This document shows, one piece after another, positions 8,468-17,380 of a stretch of DNA of 48,855 nucleotides. The notes below the pieces were generated by a model, which did no database searches, was not told the DNA's origin, and saw nothing but the letters and a program-made list of their open reading frames with translations. This DNA is from Halomonas sp. DQ26W. GTDB lineage: Bacteria; Pseudomonadota; Gammaproteobacteria; Pseudomonadales; Halomonadaceae. Position 1 is the first letter of the stretch. Every line of letters begins with the position of its first letter. The position numbers were made by a program, and so were the translations under genes. The stretch is taken from assembly GCF_003339685.1 (NCBI RefSeq), contig NZ_QPKI01000031.1, positions 1 through 48,855 of the forward strand. The letters are read 5' to 3'.

Positions 8468-9316
8468 TCAGAGCATCACGCCGAGATAGAGCGCCATCAG
8501 CGGCTCGCCTACCAATAGCGCGATCCAGCCGGCCATGGCCAGAAAGGGGCCGAAGGGCATCGGCGCGCCGCGCAGGCGGGGAATGGCCAACTGTGCGAGC
8601 ACACCAACGATGGCACCGACGCCGGCGGACAAGATCAGCATCATCGGCAAATACTGCCAGCCCAGCCAGGCACCCAGCGCCGCCAGCAGCTTGAAGTCGC
8701 CGAAGCCCATGCCCTCCTTGCCGGTCACCAGCTTGAACAGCCAGTAGAAGCTCCACAGCGACAGATACCCGGCCATGGCGCCGATCACCGCATCGGAGAG
8801 CAGCAGCGGCTGGAACAATAGCTGGTAGAGCAGCCCCGCCCACAGCAGCGGCAGGGTGACGATGTCCGGCAGCAGCTGGGTGCGCAGGTCGATCACCGCC
8901 AGTGCCAGCAGTGAAAGGCAGGCACCGAAGATGAACAGCCCCTGCCAGGTGGGGCCGTGCAGCGCCAGCACCGCCAGCGCCAGGGCGCCGCCGGCCAGCT
9001 CCACCAGGGGATACTGCGGGCTGATGCGCCCTTCACAGTTGGCGCAGCGGCCGCGGCGCTTCAGCCAGCCGATCACCGGCAGGTTGTCGTGCCAGGCGAT
9101 GGGCGTTTCGCAGCGGGGGCAGATCGAGCGCGGTACCATCAGGTCGAAGCGCGGCGGGGTCTCGTCCGGCAGCTCCAGCGCCTCGCGGGCCTCGGCCCGC
9201 CAGCCCAGCATCAGCATTACCGGCAGGCGCACGATCACCACGTTGAGGAAACTGCCCAGGCACAGGCCCAGGAAGGCCACCAAGGGCCAGAGAAGGGCGG
9301 GGGGAAGGTCAGTCAA
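8468..9316 (-). CDS. pilD: Prepilin peptidase / N-methyltransferase PilD
   Basis: PilD cleaves type IV prepilins after glycine and methylates the new N terminus, in the inner membrane. The 282-residue protein has the cytoplasmic zinc loop CPRCETPIAWHDN ... CANCEG, and the two catalytic aspartates in VIDLRTQLLPD and the GFGDFKLLAALGAWLGW region. There are about eight hydrophobic helices. The start is a TTG at 9316 with a strong AAGGAA site six bases upstream, which decides it. Family proteins start at the same point (before PPALLWPL). Two non-pilus genes separate it from pilC. Confidence 0.95.
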   Translation of the reverse strand: MTDLPPALLWPLVAFLGLCLGSFLNVVIVRLPVMLMLGWRAEAREALELPDETPPRFDLMVPRSICPRCETPIAWHDNLPVIGWLKRRGRCANCEGRISPQYPLVELAGGALALAVLALHGPTWQGLFIFGACLSLLALAVIDLRTQLLPDIVTLPLLWAGLLYQLLFQPLLLSDAVIGAMAGYLSLWSFYWLFKLVTGKEGMGFGDFKLLAALGAWLGWQYLPMMLILSAGVGAIVGVLAQLAIPRLRGAPMPFGPFLAMAGWIALLVGEPLMALYLGVML

Positions 9317-9328
9317 AATAATTCCTTA

Positions 9329-9520
9329 TCAAGCTGCCTCACTTTTCAGCAAGGGCCAGGCGCCTTGCTTGGAGGCATCGAGAATTACCACTTCCACTAT
9401 ACTGCCATCATCGGCATAGCTAACGTGCGTATGCCAGTCCTGTGACACTTCCTTTACGATAGGCTTTTCTGATAGATGCAGTACAAGGATGTCATCAGCT
9501 TCGTCGTAAGTGGTTCTCAC
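9329..9520 (-). CDS. DUF2283 family protein, possible antitoxin
   Basis: This is a 63-residue protein starting with TYDEADDILVLHLSE, which is the DUF2283 signature, and ending with VEVVILDASKQG. DUF2283 proteins often sit beside DUF4258 proteins, and such pairs are considered toxin-antitoxin-like, although function is not established. A GTG start at 9520 lies only 2 bp after the DUF4258 stop. The pair interrupts the pilC-pilD order. Expression from the pilus transcript is likely because there is no room for a separate promoter. Confidence 0.8.
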   Translation of the reverse strand: MRTTYDEADDILVLHLSEKPIVKEVSQDWHTHVSYADDGSIVEVVILDASKQGAWPLLKSEAA

Positions 9521-9522
9521 TG

Positions 9523-9789
9523 TTACTCCTCCCAGCTGAAGTGGTGCATGATCGTCTTTACGACGAGTCTATCTTCGAGCACCACTGCCGCACAAATCAT
9601 GTTGTCTTGCCTATCGGCGACGCTCATGGCAATCCAGAGCCGCATGGAATCCTTATATCGAGTATCTCCGATATCCAGCAACTCGAGTAGTAAGGCTTCA
9701 GGTATGTTGCGCTCAGCCATACGCTCGCGAGCATGACGCGTAACATGCACATGGCGTGCAAACCGTTGGCAATACAGTGCTTCGCTCAC
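9523..9789 (-). CDS. DUF4258 family protein, possible toxin
   Basis: An 88-residue protein with VHVTRHARERMAERNIPE and a C-terminal VVLEDRLVVKTIMHH, matching the DUF4258 pattern, a RelE-like small fold in some descriptions. The start GTG overlaps the pilC stop (GTGA), so it is translationally coupled to pilC. Together with the DUF2283 gene downstream it forms a TA-like pair. Toxicity cannot be seen from sequence. The coupling to a pilus gene is unusual. Confidence 0.8.
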   Translation of the reverse strand: MSEALYCQRFARHVHVTRHARERMAERNIPEALLLELLDIGDTRYKDSMRLWIAMSVADRQDNMICAAVVLEDRLVVKTIMHHFSWEE

Positions 9790-11018
9790 AACACCGTGCC
9801 GAGTTCAAATATCGGCAGATACATGGAAATAACCAGGCCACCGACCAGTACCCCAAGCACCACGATGATCAGGGGCTCCAGCAGCGAGGTGAGGGCGTCG
9901 ACCTTGTTGTCGACCTCCTCCTCGTAGTAGTCGGCCACACGGTTGAGCATGGCGTCCAGCGAGCCGGACTCCTCGCCGATGCCCACCATCTGCACCGCCA
10001 GGGGCGGGAATTGCTCGGTCAGGCGCATGGCGAAATGCAGCTGCTGGCCGGTGGCGACATCCTCGCGGATCTGACGGGTGGCGCGTTCGTAGACCAGGTT
10101 GCCCGCCGCACCGGCGGCGATGTCCAGCGCCTCGACCATGGGCACACCGGCCCCGTAGGTGGTGGCCAGGGTGCGTGAATAGCGCGCCACCGACGACTTG
10201 TCGAGGATATCGCCGATTACCGGGATCTTCAGCGAGAACTTGTGCATGCGATAGGCGAACGCCTTGGAGCGCTTCATGCCCTGGCGCATCAGGTAGACAA
10301 AGGCCACCACGATACCGATGCCCCACAGCCAGTACTGCTGGGCGAATTCCGACATGGCGATGGTCATGCGGGTCATGGCCGGCAGCTCGGCGCCGAAGCC
10401 ATGAAACAGGCTCTCGAACTGGGGCACCACCTTGATTAGCAACAGCGCCGTGACGCCGATACCCACAGCGATGACCGCAATGGGGTACCACAGCGCCTTC
10501 TTGACGCGCCCTTTTAGCGACTCGATCTTCTCCTTGTAGGTGGCGATCCGCTCGAGCATGCGGTCCAGAGAACCGGAGCTCTCGCCGGCCTCCACCAGGT
10601 TGCAGAAGAGATTGTCGAAATGGTTGGGGTGCTGGCGCAGTGCCTGGGAGAAGCTCGACCCGGCAGCCACCTCGTTCATCATCTGCTGCACCACAGCGCT
10701 CATGGCCGGCTTGCGGATGCTTTCAGCGACCACCTGGAAAGCCTGCAGCACCGGCACCCCGGCGCGAATCATGGTCGCCATCTGGCGGGCGAACAGCATG
10801 ATGTCCCGCGGCTTGATGGTACCCATGCCGCCGCCGAACCCACCCTTGCGGCGCACGTTCTTGACGATGATGTTCTGGTTGGCCAGCTCCCGCTCCACCT
10901 CGGATTTCTGGGCTGCCACCACCTCGCCACGTACCAGGCGCCCGCCCGGGCCTTTTCCCGACCAGTTCCAGCGGTAGAGTTTCAGCTTCCGAGGCGCCTT
11001 CGCCGTTCTGGTTGCCAT
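9786..11018 (-). CDS. pilC: Type IV pilus inner-membrane platform protein PilC
   Basis: PilC is the polytopic platform of the type IV pilus machine. The 410-residue protein contains two T2SSF domains: FARQMATMIRAGVPVLQAF near residue 75 and YSRTLATTYGAGVPMVEALDIAA near residue 275, each followed by the ESGSLD motif (GESSGSLDRML, GEESGSLDAML). Three membrane helices are clear. The ATG at 11018 was chosen because MATRTAKAPRKLKLYRW is the family start. It is 104 bp downstream of pilB. Confidence 0.96.
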   Translation of the reverse strand: MATRTAKAPRKLKLYRWNWSGKGPGGRLVRGEVVAAQKSEVERELANQNIIVKNVRRKGGFGGGMGTIKPRDIMLFARQMATMIRAGVPVLQAFQVVAESIRKPAMSAVVQQMMNEVAAGSSFSQALRQHPNHFDNLFCNLVEAGESSGSLDRMLERIATYKEKIESLKGRVKKALWYPIAVIAVGIGVTALLLIKVVPQFESLFHGFGAELPAMTRMTIAMSEFAQQYWLWGIGIVVAFVYLMRQGMKRSKAFAYRMHKFSLKIPVIGDILDKSSVARYSRTLATTYGAGVPMVEALDIAAGAAGNLVYERATRQIREDVATGQQLHFAMRLTEQFPPLAVQMVGIGEESGSLDAMLNRVADYYEEEVDNKVDALTSLLEPLIIVVLGVLVGGLVISMYLPIFELGTVL

Positions 11019-11122
11019 TGGGATTCCTGCTGCGTAGGAGAAAAGTAATGATGTATTTTTAGGGATTCCCGTCATCAACCGCTATATCGACTCGTTTGTC
11101 AGTTGATTTAGTGTGAACTCAC

Positions 11123-12904
11123 TCAATCTTTCGTTACACGGTTGACCTCAGTCAAGCTTGTAATGCCCTGCATCACCTTCACCAGGCCACTTCGGCGCAG
11201 GTCCGGATGGCCTTCCTTGCGGGCCAACTGGTCGAAATCCATGGAGTTACCCTGGCGCATGATCAGCTGGCTCATGGCGCTGCTCACCGGTACCACTTCG
11301 TAGATGCCCACCCGGCCCTTGTAACCCAGGGTGCAGTGCATGCAACCCACCGGCTCGTAGACAGTGGCGCTGCCCACCTCCAGGTCGGTGAAACCCTCGC
11401 GCAGCAGCGCCTCGCGGGGAATCTCCACGGGCTGCTTGCACTGCTTGCACAGCCGACGCGCCAGTCGCTGAGCAATGATCAGGCTGACCGAGCTGGCGAT
11501 ATTGAAGGGTGGCACGCCCATGTTGGCCAGGCGGGTCAGGGTTTCTGCCGCCGAATTGGTGTGCACCGTGGAGAGCACCAGGTGCCCGGTCTGGGACGCC
11601 TTCACCGCGATCTCGGCGGTTTCCAGGTCGCGAATCTCGCCGACCATCACCACGTCCGGGTCCTGGCGCAGGAAAGCGCGCAGGGCACTGGCGAAGTCCA
11701 GCCCGATCTTGGGCAGCACATTGACCTGGTTGACCCCCGGCACCTTAATCTCCACCGGGTCCTCCGCGGTACAGATATTGCGCTGCACCTCGTTGAGAAT
11801 GTTCAGGCCGGTATAGAGCGTTACCGTCTTGCCGCTGCCGGTGGGGCCGGTGACCAGGATCATTCCTTGGGGGTGGTCGAGCACCGTTTCGTAGAGCTTT
11901 CGCTGCGCCGGCGTGAAGCCCAGCGCATCGATGCCGATCTGCGCCGAGGCGGGGTCGAGGATACGCAGCACGATCTTCTCGCCGTACACCGTGGGCAGCG
12001 AGTTGACGCGAAAATCGATGGAACGGGTCTTGGAGACCTTGAGCTTGATGGCACCATCCTGAGGCAGGCGGCGTTCGGAGATATCCAGCCGTGCCATCAC
12101 CTTCAGGCGCGCGGCGATGCGCGCGCGCATGGAGAAGGGCGGGCGTGCCGCTTCCAGCAGCATGCCGTCGATACGCATGCGCACCCGGTAGCTGGTCTCG
12201 TAGGGCTCGAAATGAATGTCCGAAGCGCCGCGGCGGATGGCATCGAGCAGGATCTTGTTGACGAACTTGACGATCGGGGCATCGTCGGCGCCACTATGCG
12301 CGGCGTTCTGGCCTGCCTCTTCGCTGAGGTCCACCCCCTGGTCGAATTCCAGCTCGCTGACCGCATCGTCGACCCCGGCCAGGTCGTCCATCATGCTGGT
12401 CTCGTTCTGGGCCAGGTAGGCCTCCAGCACCGGCAGCAGCTGGTCGACGGGGCAGAGCACCGCCTCGATGCCCAGCCCGGTGGCAAACTGCAGCTCATCG
12501 AGCTGGGCCAGAGTCGAGGGGTAGGGCACCGCCACTGTCAGGCGGTGGGAGCGGCGCATCAGCGGCACCACGCACAACTCGCGCAGCAGCTTTTCGGGGT
12601 ACTCGCTGGAAGGCGGCAGGCTGGCCAGGCGCAGGGCGTCCAGGTCGACGATGGGCAAGCCATATTCCCAAGCGGCGCACAGGGTGCCCTGGCGGGCGGT
12701 AACCATGTTGGCATCGATCACATGTTGAAGCAGCGTGACCTCGGTTTCGCGCGCCTCCTGTTCGGCACGTTCCGCCGCGGGGCGTGACAAAAGGCCATAT
12801 TCCACCAGGCGCTTGGCCAGGCCATGCAGGCCTTCGGCTGCCTGCATCATGGCGGTGGAGTCATCGGCAGTGCCGGCTTCCGAAAAGGGGCGGTTACTGT
12901 TCAT
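11123..12904 (-). CDS. pilB: Type IV pilus assembly ATPase PilB
   Basis: PilB powers pilus extension. The 593-residue protein has an N-terminal MshEN/T2SSE-N domain, Walker A GPTGSGKTVTLYT near residue 350, an Asp box (EDPVE), Walker B MVGEIRDLETAEIA and the His box TGHLVLSTVHTN. The zinc site CKQCKQ ... CMHCTLGYKGR follows near residue 500. The ATG at 12904 is preceded by AGAGGCG. It is divergent from pilA across 415 bp. Confidence 0.96.
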   Translation of the reverse strand: MNSNRPFSEAGTADDSTAMMQAAEGLHGLAKRLVEYGLLSRPAAERAEQEARETEVTLLQHVIDANMVTARQGTLCAAWEYGLPIVDLDALRLASLPPSSEYPEKLLRELCVVPLMRRSHRLTVAVPYPSTLAQLDELQFATGLGIEAVLCPVDQLLPVLEAYLAQNETSMMDDLAGVDDAVSELEFDQGVDLSEEAGQNAAHSGADDAPIVKFVNKILLDAIRRGASDIHFEPYETSYRVRMRIDGMLLEAARPPFSMRARIAARLKVMARLDISERRLPQDGAIKLKVSKTRSIDFRVNSLPTVYGEKIVLRILDPASAQIGIDALGFTPAQRKLYETVLDHPQGMILVTGPTGSGKTVTLYTGLNILNEVQRNICTAEDPVEIKVPGVNQVNVLPKIGLDFASALRAFLRQDPDVVMVGEIRDLETAEIAVKASQTGHLVLSTVHTNSAAETLTRLANMGVPPFNIASSVSLIIAQRLARRLCKQCKQPVEIPREALLREGFTDLEVGSATVYEPVGCMHCTLGYKGRVGIYEVVPVSSAMSQLIMRQGNSMDFDQLARKEGHPDLRRSGLVKVMQGITSLTEVNRVTKD

Positions 12905-13319
12905 GGCGCCTCTGTCGTTGGGCCGCATGGCGGGTGGCAATAGGTGAATGGAATACCAATATACTAGTCCTTCGCCTGGTGCCAGCACAGCGCTGATCTA
13001 ACGTGGACTCAACCCTGGTATCAACCCGCTGGTACATTATCATGAGTGATGATTGTGAGGCAGACGCATGTTGACCTTGCACGTTGCCAAAGTGTAATTT
13101 AGTGTAAGTCATAAGGTGTGGTTTCAGTCACGGTCCGCATCACAACGAAAGGGGCGTTCGCCCCGGCTGCAGGTCAGGGCTTGTCGCAACCGGACGACAC
13201 CGCTGCAGAAAAGCAAGACAAGAAATAAAGCAAGAAAGACAGAAAGACAGAGACAGCAACCGGAAGCCTGTGGCTTCCAACCAAGGCCACGACCGGGCAC
13301 AGAGCAGGGGAATAGGGCG
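12905..13319. promoter_or_regulatory. Divergent pilB / pilA control region
   Basis: This region of 415 bp carries both promoters and an unusually long pilA leader. A possible plus-strand sigma-70 site is TTGACC at 13071-13076 with a weak TAATTT 18 bp later. A direct repeat of GTGTAA occurs at about 13093-13106. I found no clean sigma-54 GG-N10-GC site of the kind driving pilA in pseudomonads. Promoter identity is uncertain. Confidence 0.35.
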
Positions 13320-13697
13320 ATGAACATGATGAAAGAAATGCAGAACCAACGGGCAACCAGGAAGGGCCAGGGCGGCTTCACACTGATCGAGCTGCTGATC
13401 GTGGTGGCGATCATCGGCATACTGGCGGCGATTGCGATACCGCAGTATAACAATTACTTGGATAGAGCTTCTGCAAACGCTTGCCAAGGCCAGCTTGTCG
13501 CATCAAGAAATGTCTATCTTGCAGAGTTGACTCAGGATGATGATGCAGTAATGGCTGTCGGAGGGGATGCCTGTGAAAGTATTACGGGGATTCCTGCGGC
13601 CGGTGTGGTGACGGGAACTGTGAATGCAAAGTCTCCACGCGGAGCTGATCTTGCTCTTAATGTCGAAACTGGACAAACAACCAATAGTCTTAATTAA
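13320..13697 (+). CDS. pilA: Type IV major pilin PilA, short form
   Basis: This 125-residue prepilin has a 19-residue basic leader ending in GQGG and the cleavage site [25 protein letters not shown] with Glu5. The mature pilin has about 106 residues, short compared with the usual 140-160. It has only two cysteines (ANACQGQ and GDACES), which probably form one early disulfide rather than the usual C-terminal loop. The ATG follows AGGGGAATAGGG. It is followed by a strong terminator and stands alone. Leader cleavage would be by the PilD encoded at 8.5-9.3 kb. Confidence 0.93.
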   Translation: MNMMKEMQNQRATRKGQGGFTLIELLIVVAIIGILAAIAIPQYNNYLDRASANACQGQLVASRNVYLAELTQDDDAVMAVGGDACESITGIPAAGVVTGTVNAKSPRGADLALNVETGQTTNSLN

Positions 13698-13752
13698 ATT
13701 GTAATTTTGATAGATAATAAGGTGACGTCCCTTTATTGTCTAGATTAAGCAT

Positions 13753-13782
13753 AGCGGCCGGCATCATGCTGGCCGCTTTTTT
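13753..13782 (+). terminator. Rho-independent terminator of pilA
   Basis: AGCGGCCGGC and GCTGGCCGCT pair in a 10-bp stem with one G-T pair and an ATCAT loop, followed by six T residues. It lies 55 bp after the pilA stop on the same strand. Confidence 0.9.
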
Positions 13783-13904
13783 GTACATGGCCTTTAGCGC
13801 CAGGCTGGTGCAGTAACCGTAGCTGTGCACGCCTCCCGAATGGACGTTCACGGCTCATGGCGTACAGTTACGTATCTTAGCGTAATCATATCGTCGTGTC
13901 GGAG

Positions 13905-14489
13905 ATGAGGCTTTCTGGCTCAAAACAGCAGGGCGCTGCCCTGATAGTGGTGTTGGTCCTCCTGACCTCCTCGCTTATGGTGGGTGTGTCGGCCATGCAG
14001 GGCAGCCTGCTCAACGAAAGGCTGGCGGGTAACTACCGTGCTGCCGCTCAGGCGCAGATGGCCGCCGAATCCGCCGCAGTTGAGCTCAGCAACTACCTGC
14101 AGCAACTTCAAACGACTCCCGGCAACGTGACATCCGTTCTCGCTAACCTTCCCTTCCACGACGGGTTGCAAGCCCCGCAAGACGACTGGGCGGCGTGCCG
14201 TGGTGAGTTTTGCTGGGAGGACGCCGCCGTGAGCCCGATAAACCTGGCGCCTGGAAGAGCAAGGTTGTTGCCTTGCCGCGATGAGGACAATGGCGATGAC
14301 TCTCATATTCTTATCGAAGGGCAAGCCGGCCACATAGATACCCCTACCGTATATCGCCTTGATGGCACTCGATCCGCTCTTTTCACCCAGCCGCCTGGCT
14401 GCCACCAATTTTTATTGCTGGCATTGCCGCGGATGCGGATATATCAGTGGCCCTCTTCTAGGCAGTCGCGAATCGGTGCGACGGATTAG
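13905..14489 (+). CDS. pilX: PilX-like minor pilin, probably degenerate at the C terminus
   Basis: The first 60 residues are a PilX_N domain: QQGAALIVVLVLLTSSLMVGVSAMQG and NERLAGNYRAAAQAQMAAESA. PilX is a minor pilin acting in pilus priming with PilV, PilW and PilY1. After about residue 165 the sequence becomes low-quality (QFLLLALPRMRIYQWPSS), and the expected C terminus is absent in all three frames. No fimT, pilV, pilW, pilY1 or pilE neighbours are present. I take it as a stranded, probably nonfunctional relic. The ATG at 13905 or a GTG at 13896 could be the start; neither has a good ribosome site. Confidence 0.55.
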   Translation: MRLSGSKQQGAALIVVLVLLTSSLMVGVSAMQGSLLNERLAGNYRAAAQAQMAAESAAVELSNYLQQLQTTPGNVTSVLANLPFHDGLQAPQDDWAACRGEFCWEDAAVSPINLAPGRARLLPCRDEDNGDDSHILIEGQAGHIDTPTVYRLDGTRSALFTQPPGCHQFLLLALPRMRIYQWPSSRQSRIGATD

Positions 14490-14780
14490 CAGGGCAACAG
14501 CGACCCGAATTGGCCGGCTATCTACTTCGATCACTTGCAGGGTAAGCCTTCGTCGGCCTTGTTACGTTCTCCAAGGCCGAGTTGATTGCCACTATGGCAA
14601 TCGATCTATTCTCGGACCTGGAAATGACACGTGCTGGGGTTTTGACAGCTCTAGCGCCAACGGCTTTCTTAGAGATGGCTGAATGCACTAGTTCTGGTAA
14701 GCCTGTATTAGCCAACTTCCATCTTCCCTGCGCATTCACCGCCTAGACTGTCGATACGTGCCCCACTGGAGGTCGACAGT
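14490..14780 (+). other. Noncoding gap after the PilX relic, with one hairpin
   Basis: This gap of about 290 bp shows no convincing gene. It holds a perfect inverted repeat, GATTGCCA-CTA-TGGCAATC, at 14584-14602 without a T tract. The 3' part carries the ribosome site GGAGGTCGAC for the CigR-like gene. Confidence 0.5.
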
Positions 14781-15413
14781 ATGAAAACGCGTAATGGATT
14801 GACGATACTTGCCGCTGCCACGCTCAGCCTGGCGTTGGCTTCTACCCAGTTGCAGGCGCAGCCGGTGGAGCCCCGTGGGCAAGGACAGGGCCAGGGTCAA
14901 GGTCAAGGGCAGGGCAACAGTCAGCGTGGCCAGGGCCAGGAGCATCGTAAGGAGCATCGCCAAGAGCATCGCCAGGGGCGAGGTCAGGCAAGTGAGCGCC
15001 GCCAGCAGGTTACCGAGGATGGCGAGCGCCGCGAATGGCGCCGGGATGGCGAAGCGCGACGTGAAGGCCGCGGCGACTGGGAGCGCGAGCGCCGCTCCGG
15101 CAGCGATGGTTTTCGCGATGACTATCGTGAAGGGCCAAGAATCGATGAGCGGGAGATACGGCGCTTCTTCGGCGAGCGACGTGAGTGGATCGACGTCGAT
15201 CGCTCACGCGATAGCCTGCCGCCGGGCATTCGCATGAACCTGGAGCGCGGCAAGCCGTTACCGCCGGGAATTGCCAAGCAGTTTGATGGCCGCCTGGCTC
15301 AAGACCTGCCCCGTTACGAAGGTTATGAGTGGCGCCGTGCTGGGCCTGACGTGATACTGGTGGATATGGTCAATGATGTCATTTACGAGGTGCTGCGGGA
15401 CATTCTTTACTGA
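14781..15413 (+). CDS. CigR-like secreted/periplasmic protein
   Basis: A 210-residue protein with a signal peptide (MKTRNGLTILAAATLSLALASTQLQA, cleavage near 26), a run of GQ dipeptides (residues 33-45), a strongly charged Arg/Glu-rich middle, and a C-terminal domain with LPPGIRMNLERGKPLPPGIAKQ and GPDVILVDMVNDVIYEVL. The last two match the CigR/RcnB-type domain, first described for the Salmonella anti-virulence regulator CigR. The function in free-living bacteria is unknown. GGAGGTCGAC gives a strong ribosome site. It is monocistronic. Confidence 0.75.
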   Translation: MKTRNGLTILAAATLSLALASTQLQAQPVEPRGQGQGQGQGQGQGNSQRGQGQEHRKEHRQEHRQGRGQASERRQQVTEDGERREWRRDGEARREGRGDWERERRSGSDGFRDDYREGPRIDEREIRRFFGERREWIDVDRSRDSLPPGIRMNLERGKPLPPGIAKQFDGRLAQDLPRYEGYEWRRAGPDVILVDMVNDVIYEVLRDILY

Positions 15414-15474
15414 TCGTCTAAAGCAGTGATTCGCTCGCGCAGGCATTTGTGCAGTGTTCCCTTGACTATCAACA

Positions 15475-15497
15475 GCCGCCCACAGGGCGGCGTTTTC
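15475..15497 (+). terminator. Terminator of the CigR-like gene
   Basis: GCCGCCC-ACA-GGGCGGC is a perfect 7-bp stem followed by GTTTTCG. The T tract is short, so strength is uncertain. Confidence 0.7.
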
Positions 15498-15672
15498 GTT
15501 TCCGCACTAAGTCGCTTGATCGTTGACGCCTCAATATTTGCCGGTTGCCACCTACTTTGGCCAAACTGATGTAACGTATAAAAAATAGGCTTACATATTG
15601 TCATAAGGCGCTGCTTGATGTATTTATAGTCTCCGCATCCTGTAAATTTTCTCGACCCAAGGAATACACATC

Positions 15673-16050
15673 ATGTCTCTTCTCAGTGAATTCATGCAGA
15701 AAGAGCAACAGCTCAAGCAGCTCCAGGCCGAAATGGATCGGCTGCAGAACGATGATCGCCTGAAGGCCGAGCTGGCATTCAAGGACAAGCTTGAAGCACT
15801 GATGCGCGAATTCAACAAGAGCTCTGCTGACGTCATCGGCCTGCTGGACCCGCAGGGTAACAAGCCAGCTACCGCCAAGTCTTCGCCGGCAGCCGGTGGT
15901 CGTCGCAAGCGCAAGCTCAAGATCTACAAGAACCCGAACACCGGTGAGGTCGTGGAAACCCGCGGCGGTAATCAGAAGACGCTGAAGGCGTGGAAAGACG
16001 AGCACGGTTCCGACAAGGTCGAGAGCTGGCTGGTACGCGTCGAGGAGTGA
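15673..16050 (+). CDS. mvaT: MvaT-family H-NS-like nucleoid protein
   Basis: MvaT proteins coat AT-rich, often foreign DNA and silence it, with a role like H-NS. The 125-residue protein has an N-terminal coiled coil (residues 5-50, MQKEQQLKQLQAEMDRLQ), a flexible linker, and the C-terminal DNA-binding domain with RKRKLKIYKNPNTGE and TRGGNQKTLKAWK, the AT-pincer/R-G-N signature. It has its own terminator. A TATAAA box at 15577-15582 may be its -10. The AT-rich parts of the polysaccharide locus in this window are natural targets (inference). Confidence 0.92.
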   Translation: MSLLSEFMQKEQQLKQLQAEMDRLQNDDRLKAELAFKDKLEALMREFNKSSADVIGLLDPQGNKPATAKSSPAAGGRRKRKLKIYKNPNTGEVVETRGGNQKTLKAWKDEHGSDKVESWLVRVEE

Positions 16051-16110
16051 TCGTCTCCTCCGCGCTGAATTGATAGCCACTGGATTGGCAGCAGTAGAAC
16101 AGTTTCAAGC

Positions 16111-16143
16111 GCCGGGCCCAGTGGGCCCGGCTGTTGTTAATTT
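16111..16143 (+). terminator. Terminator of mvaT
   Basis: GCCGGGCCC-AGT-GGGCCCGGC is a perfect 9-bp stem 60 bp after the stop, followed by TGTTGTTAATTT. Confidence 0.8.
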
Positions 16144-16197
16144 CCAGCTTTCAATCTCGGTGTTCAAGAACTGTTGAGATGGCTTTGCTGGCACCAG

Positions 16198-17025
16198 TCA
16201 AGGGCGCGTGACAAACACCGGTAGTAGTACTTCGGCCCCTTGCTGCAACAGTCGTACCTGAGCGGGTTCGCCGCTGGCGTAGCAATGCTTTTTAGCCAAA
16301 CCCTCCCTTACCAGGTACTGCAAGGCATCGGGAATCTCTTCCGGATTTTTTACCGTAAGGCGGGCGTGACGCTGCTCCGGTAATTCCAGCACTCGAAAGG
16401 AAGCCGGGATGGCTAAACCGTCTGCGGCCTGCTGATCGATTAGCGGCCCGATATCGATGCGCTCAAATTCGCAGGGAAGGGGCGTGCTATGGAGAACGGC
16501 AATGGTGGGGGCTTGTTTGATTCGTTCGGGTAGAGTCTCGGCTCCTTTGGCTAGATGTGCCCACTTGTGGAGGTTGGTAAGGCTGCTGGCACCGCTCTTC
16601 TGATAGAGGCGGGTTACCAGCGCCTGTCGAGGCGGCAAGCTACGAATATCGAAGTCTGGCGGGGCGCCACTGTGACCCTGGCAGTAGGTGGGAGAGCGTA
16701 ACTTAAAGCGTTGAGTCTGCCGGTATTGGCGGGGCGTTTGGTGATAGCGCCGCTGGAAGGCGCGGCTAAACGCCGAATGGTTTTGATAGCCGCTCCTGAT
16801 GGCGATGGTATGAATGCTGGAGGGTGTCAGTGCGAGTAGGCGCGCGGCTTTTTCCAGTCTCAAGGTGTCGCGATAGGCACTAGGCGAGAGACCGAAGCAC
16901 TGTTTGAACCTGCGGCGTACCTGTGAGGTCGAATAACCGAGTCGATTGGCGAGGTCATCGATTCCCAACTGGCTAGTCAGGTGGTCCTGCAGCCAGATTT
17001 CCGCTCGCATCATCTCGTTGAACAT
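16198..17025 (-). CDS. AraC-family regulator with GyrI-like effector domain
   Basis: A 275-residue regulator. The N-terminal 105 residues are two AraC helix-turn-helix motifs (IDDLANRLGYSTSQVRRRFKQ and IHTIAIRSGYQNHSAFSRAFQRRY). The C-terminal half, from about FKLRSP on, resembles a GyrI-like small-molecule-binding domain, an architecture like Rob/SoxS-type activators with effector domains. It is divergent from the following small genes, but no target is evident. Confidence 0.88.
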   Translation of the reverse strand: MFNEMMRAEIWLQDHLTSQLGIDDLANRLGYSTSQVRRRFKQCFGLSPSAYRDTLRLEKAARLLALTPSSIHTIAIRSGYQNHSAFSRAFQRRYHQTPRQYRQTQRFKLRSPTYCQGHSGAPPDFDIRSLPPRQALVTRLYQKSGASSLTNLHKWAHLAKGAETLPERIKQAPTIAVLHSTPLPCEFERIDIGPLIDQQAADGLAIPASFRVLELPEQRHARLTVKNPEEIPDALQYLVREGLAKKHCYASGEPAQVRLLQQGAEVLLPVFVTRP

Positions 17026-17380
17026 TAGCTGGTCCCTTGCGCTGGATCCTGCAGTAATTCTTGACTACTGCTTCCATTTTATGTTGGCGCTTTCTAGTGG
17101 CGCCGCTGGGTGGTCACATAGTTGTTCCAACCCGAAGTATTTATTGGTTTTATGCATCCCTTTATGCGCTGTTGCGGTTGTCGAAGGCAAGTTTGGTGAC
17201 GGGAGTTGATCGTTTGTGCATAATTTGTAGTCTAGCTGTAAATTCAGATTAACAAAAAATGCAAATAGTTATCAATGCCAGTCGAGCGTTCCCGGCTTCG
17301 CTCCGAGAATCAATGGCGGTATACTCATCAACAGACATTAAATCGAGTGCTGGTCGGTACTTGAGCTTTAACGGAATCTA
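17026..17380. other. Divergent intergenic region, araC-like / small gene
   Basis: This stretch of 355 bp is AT-richer than its surroundings. A CATAAT box at 17219-17224 is the only promoter-like element I can point to, and no properly spaced -35 goes with it. I see no other structure. Confidence 0.3.
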
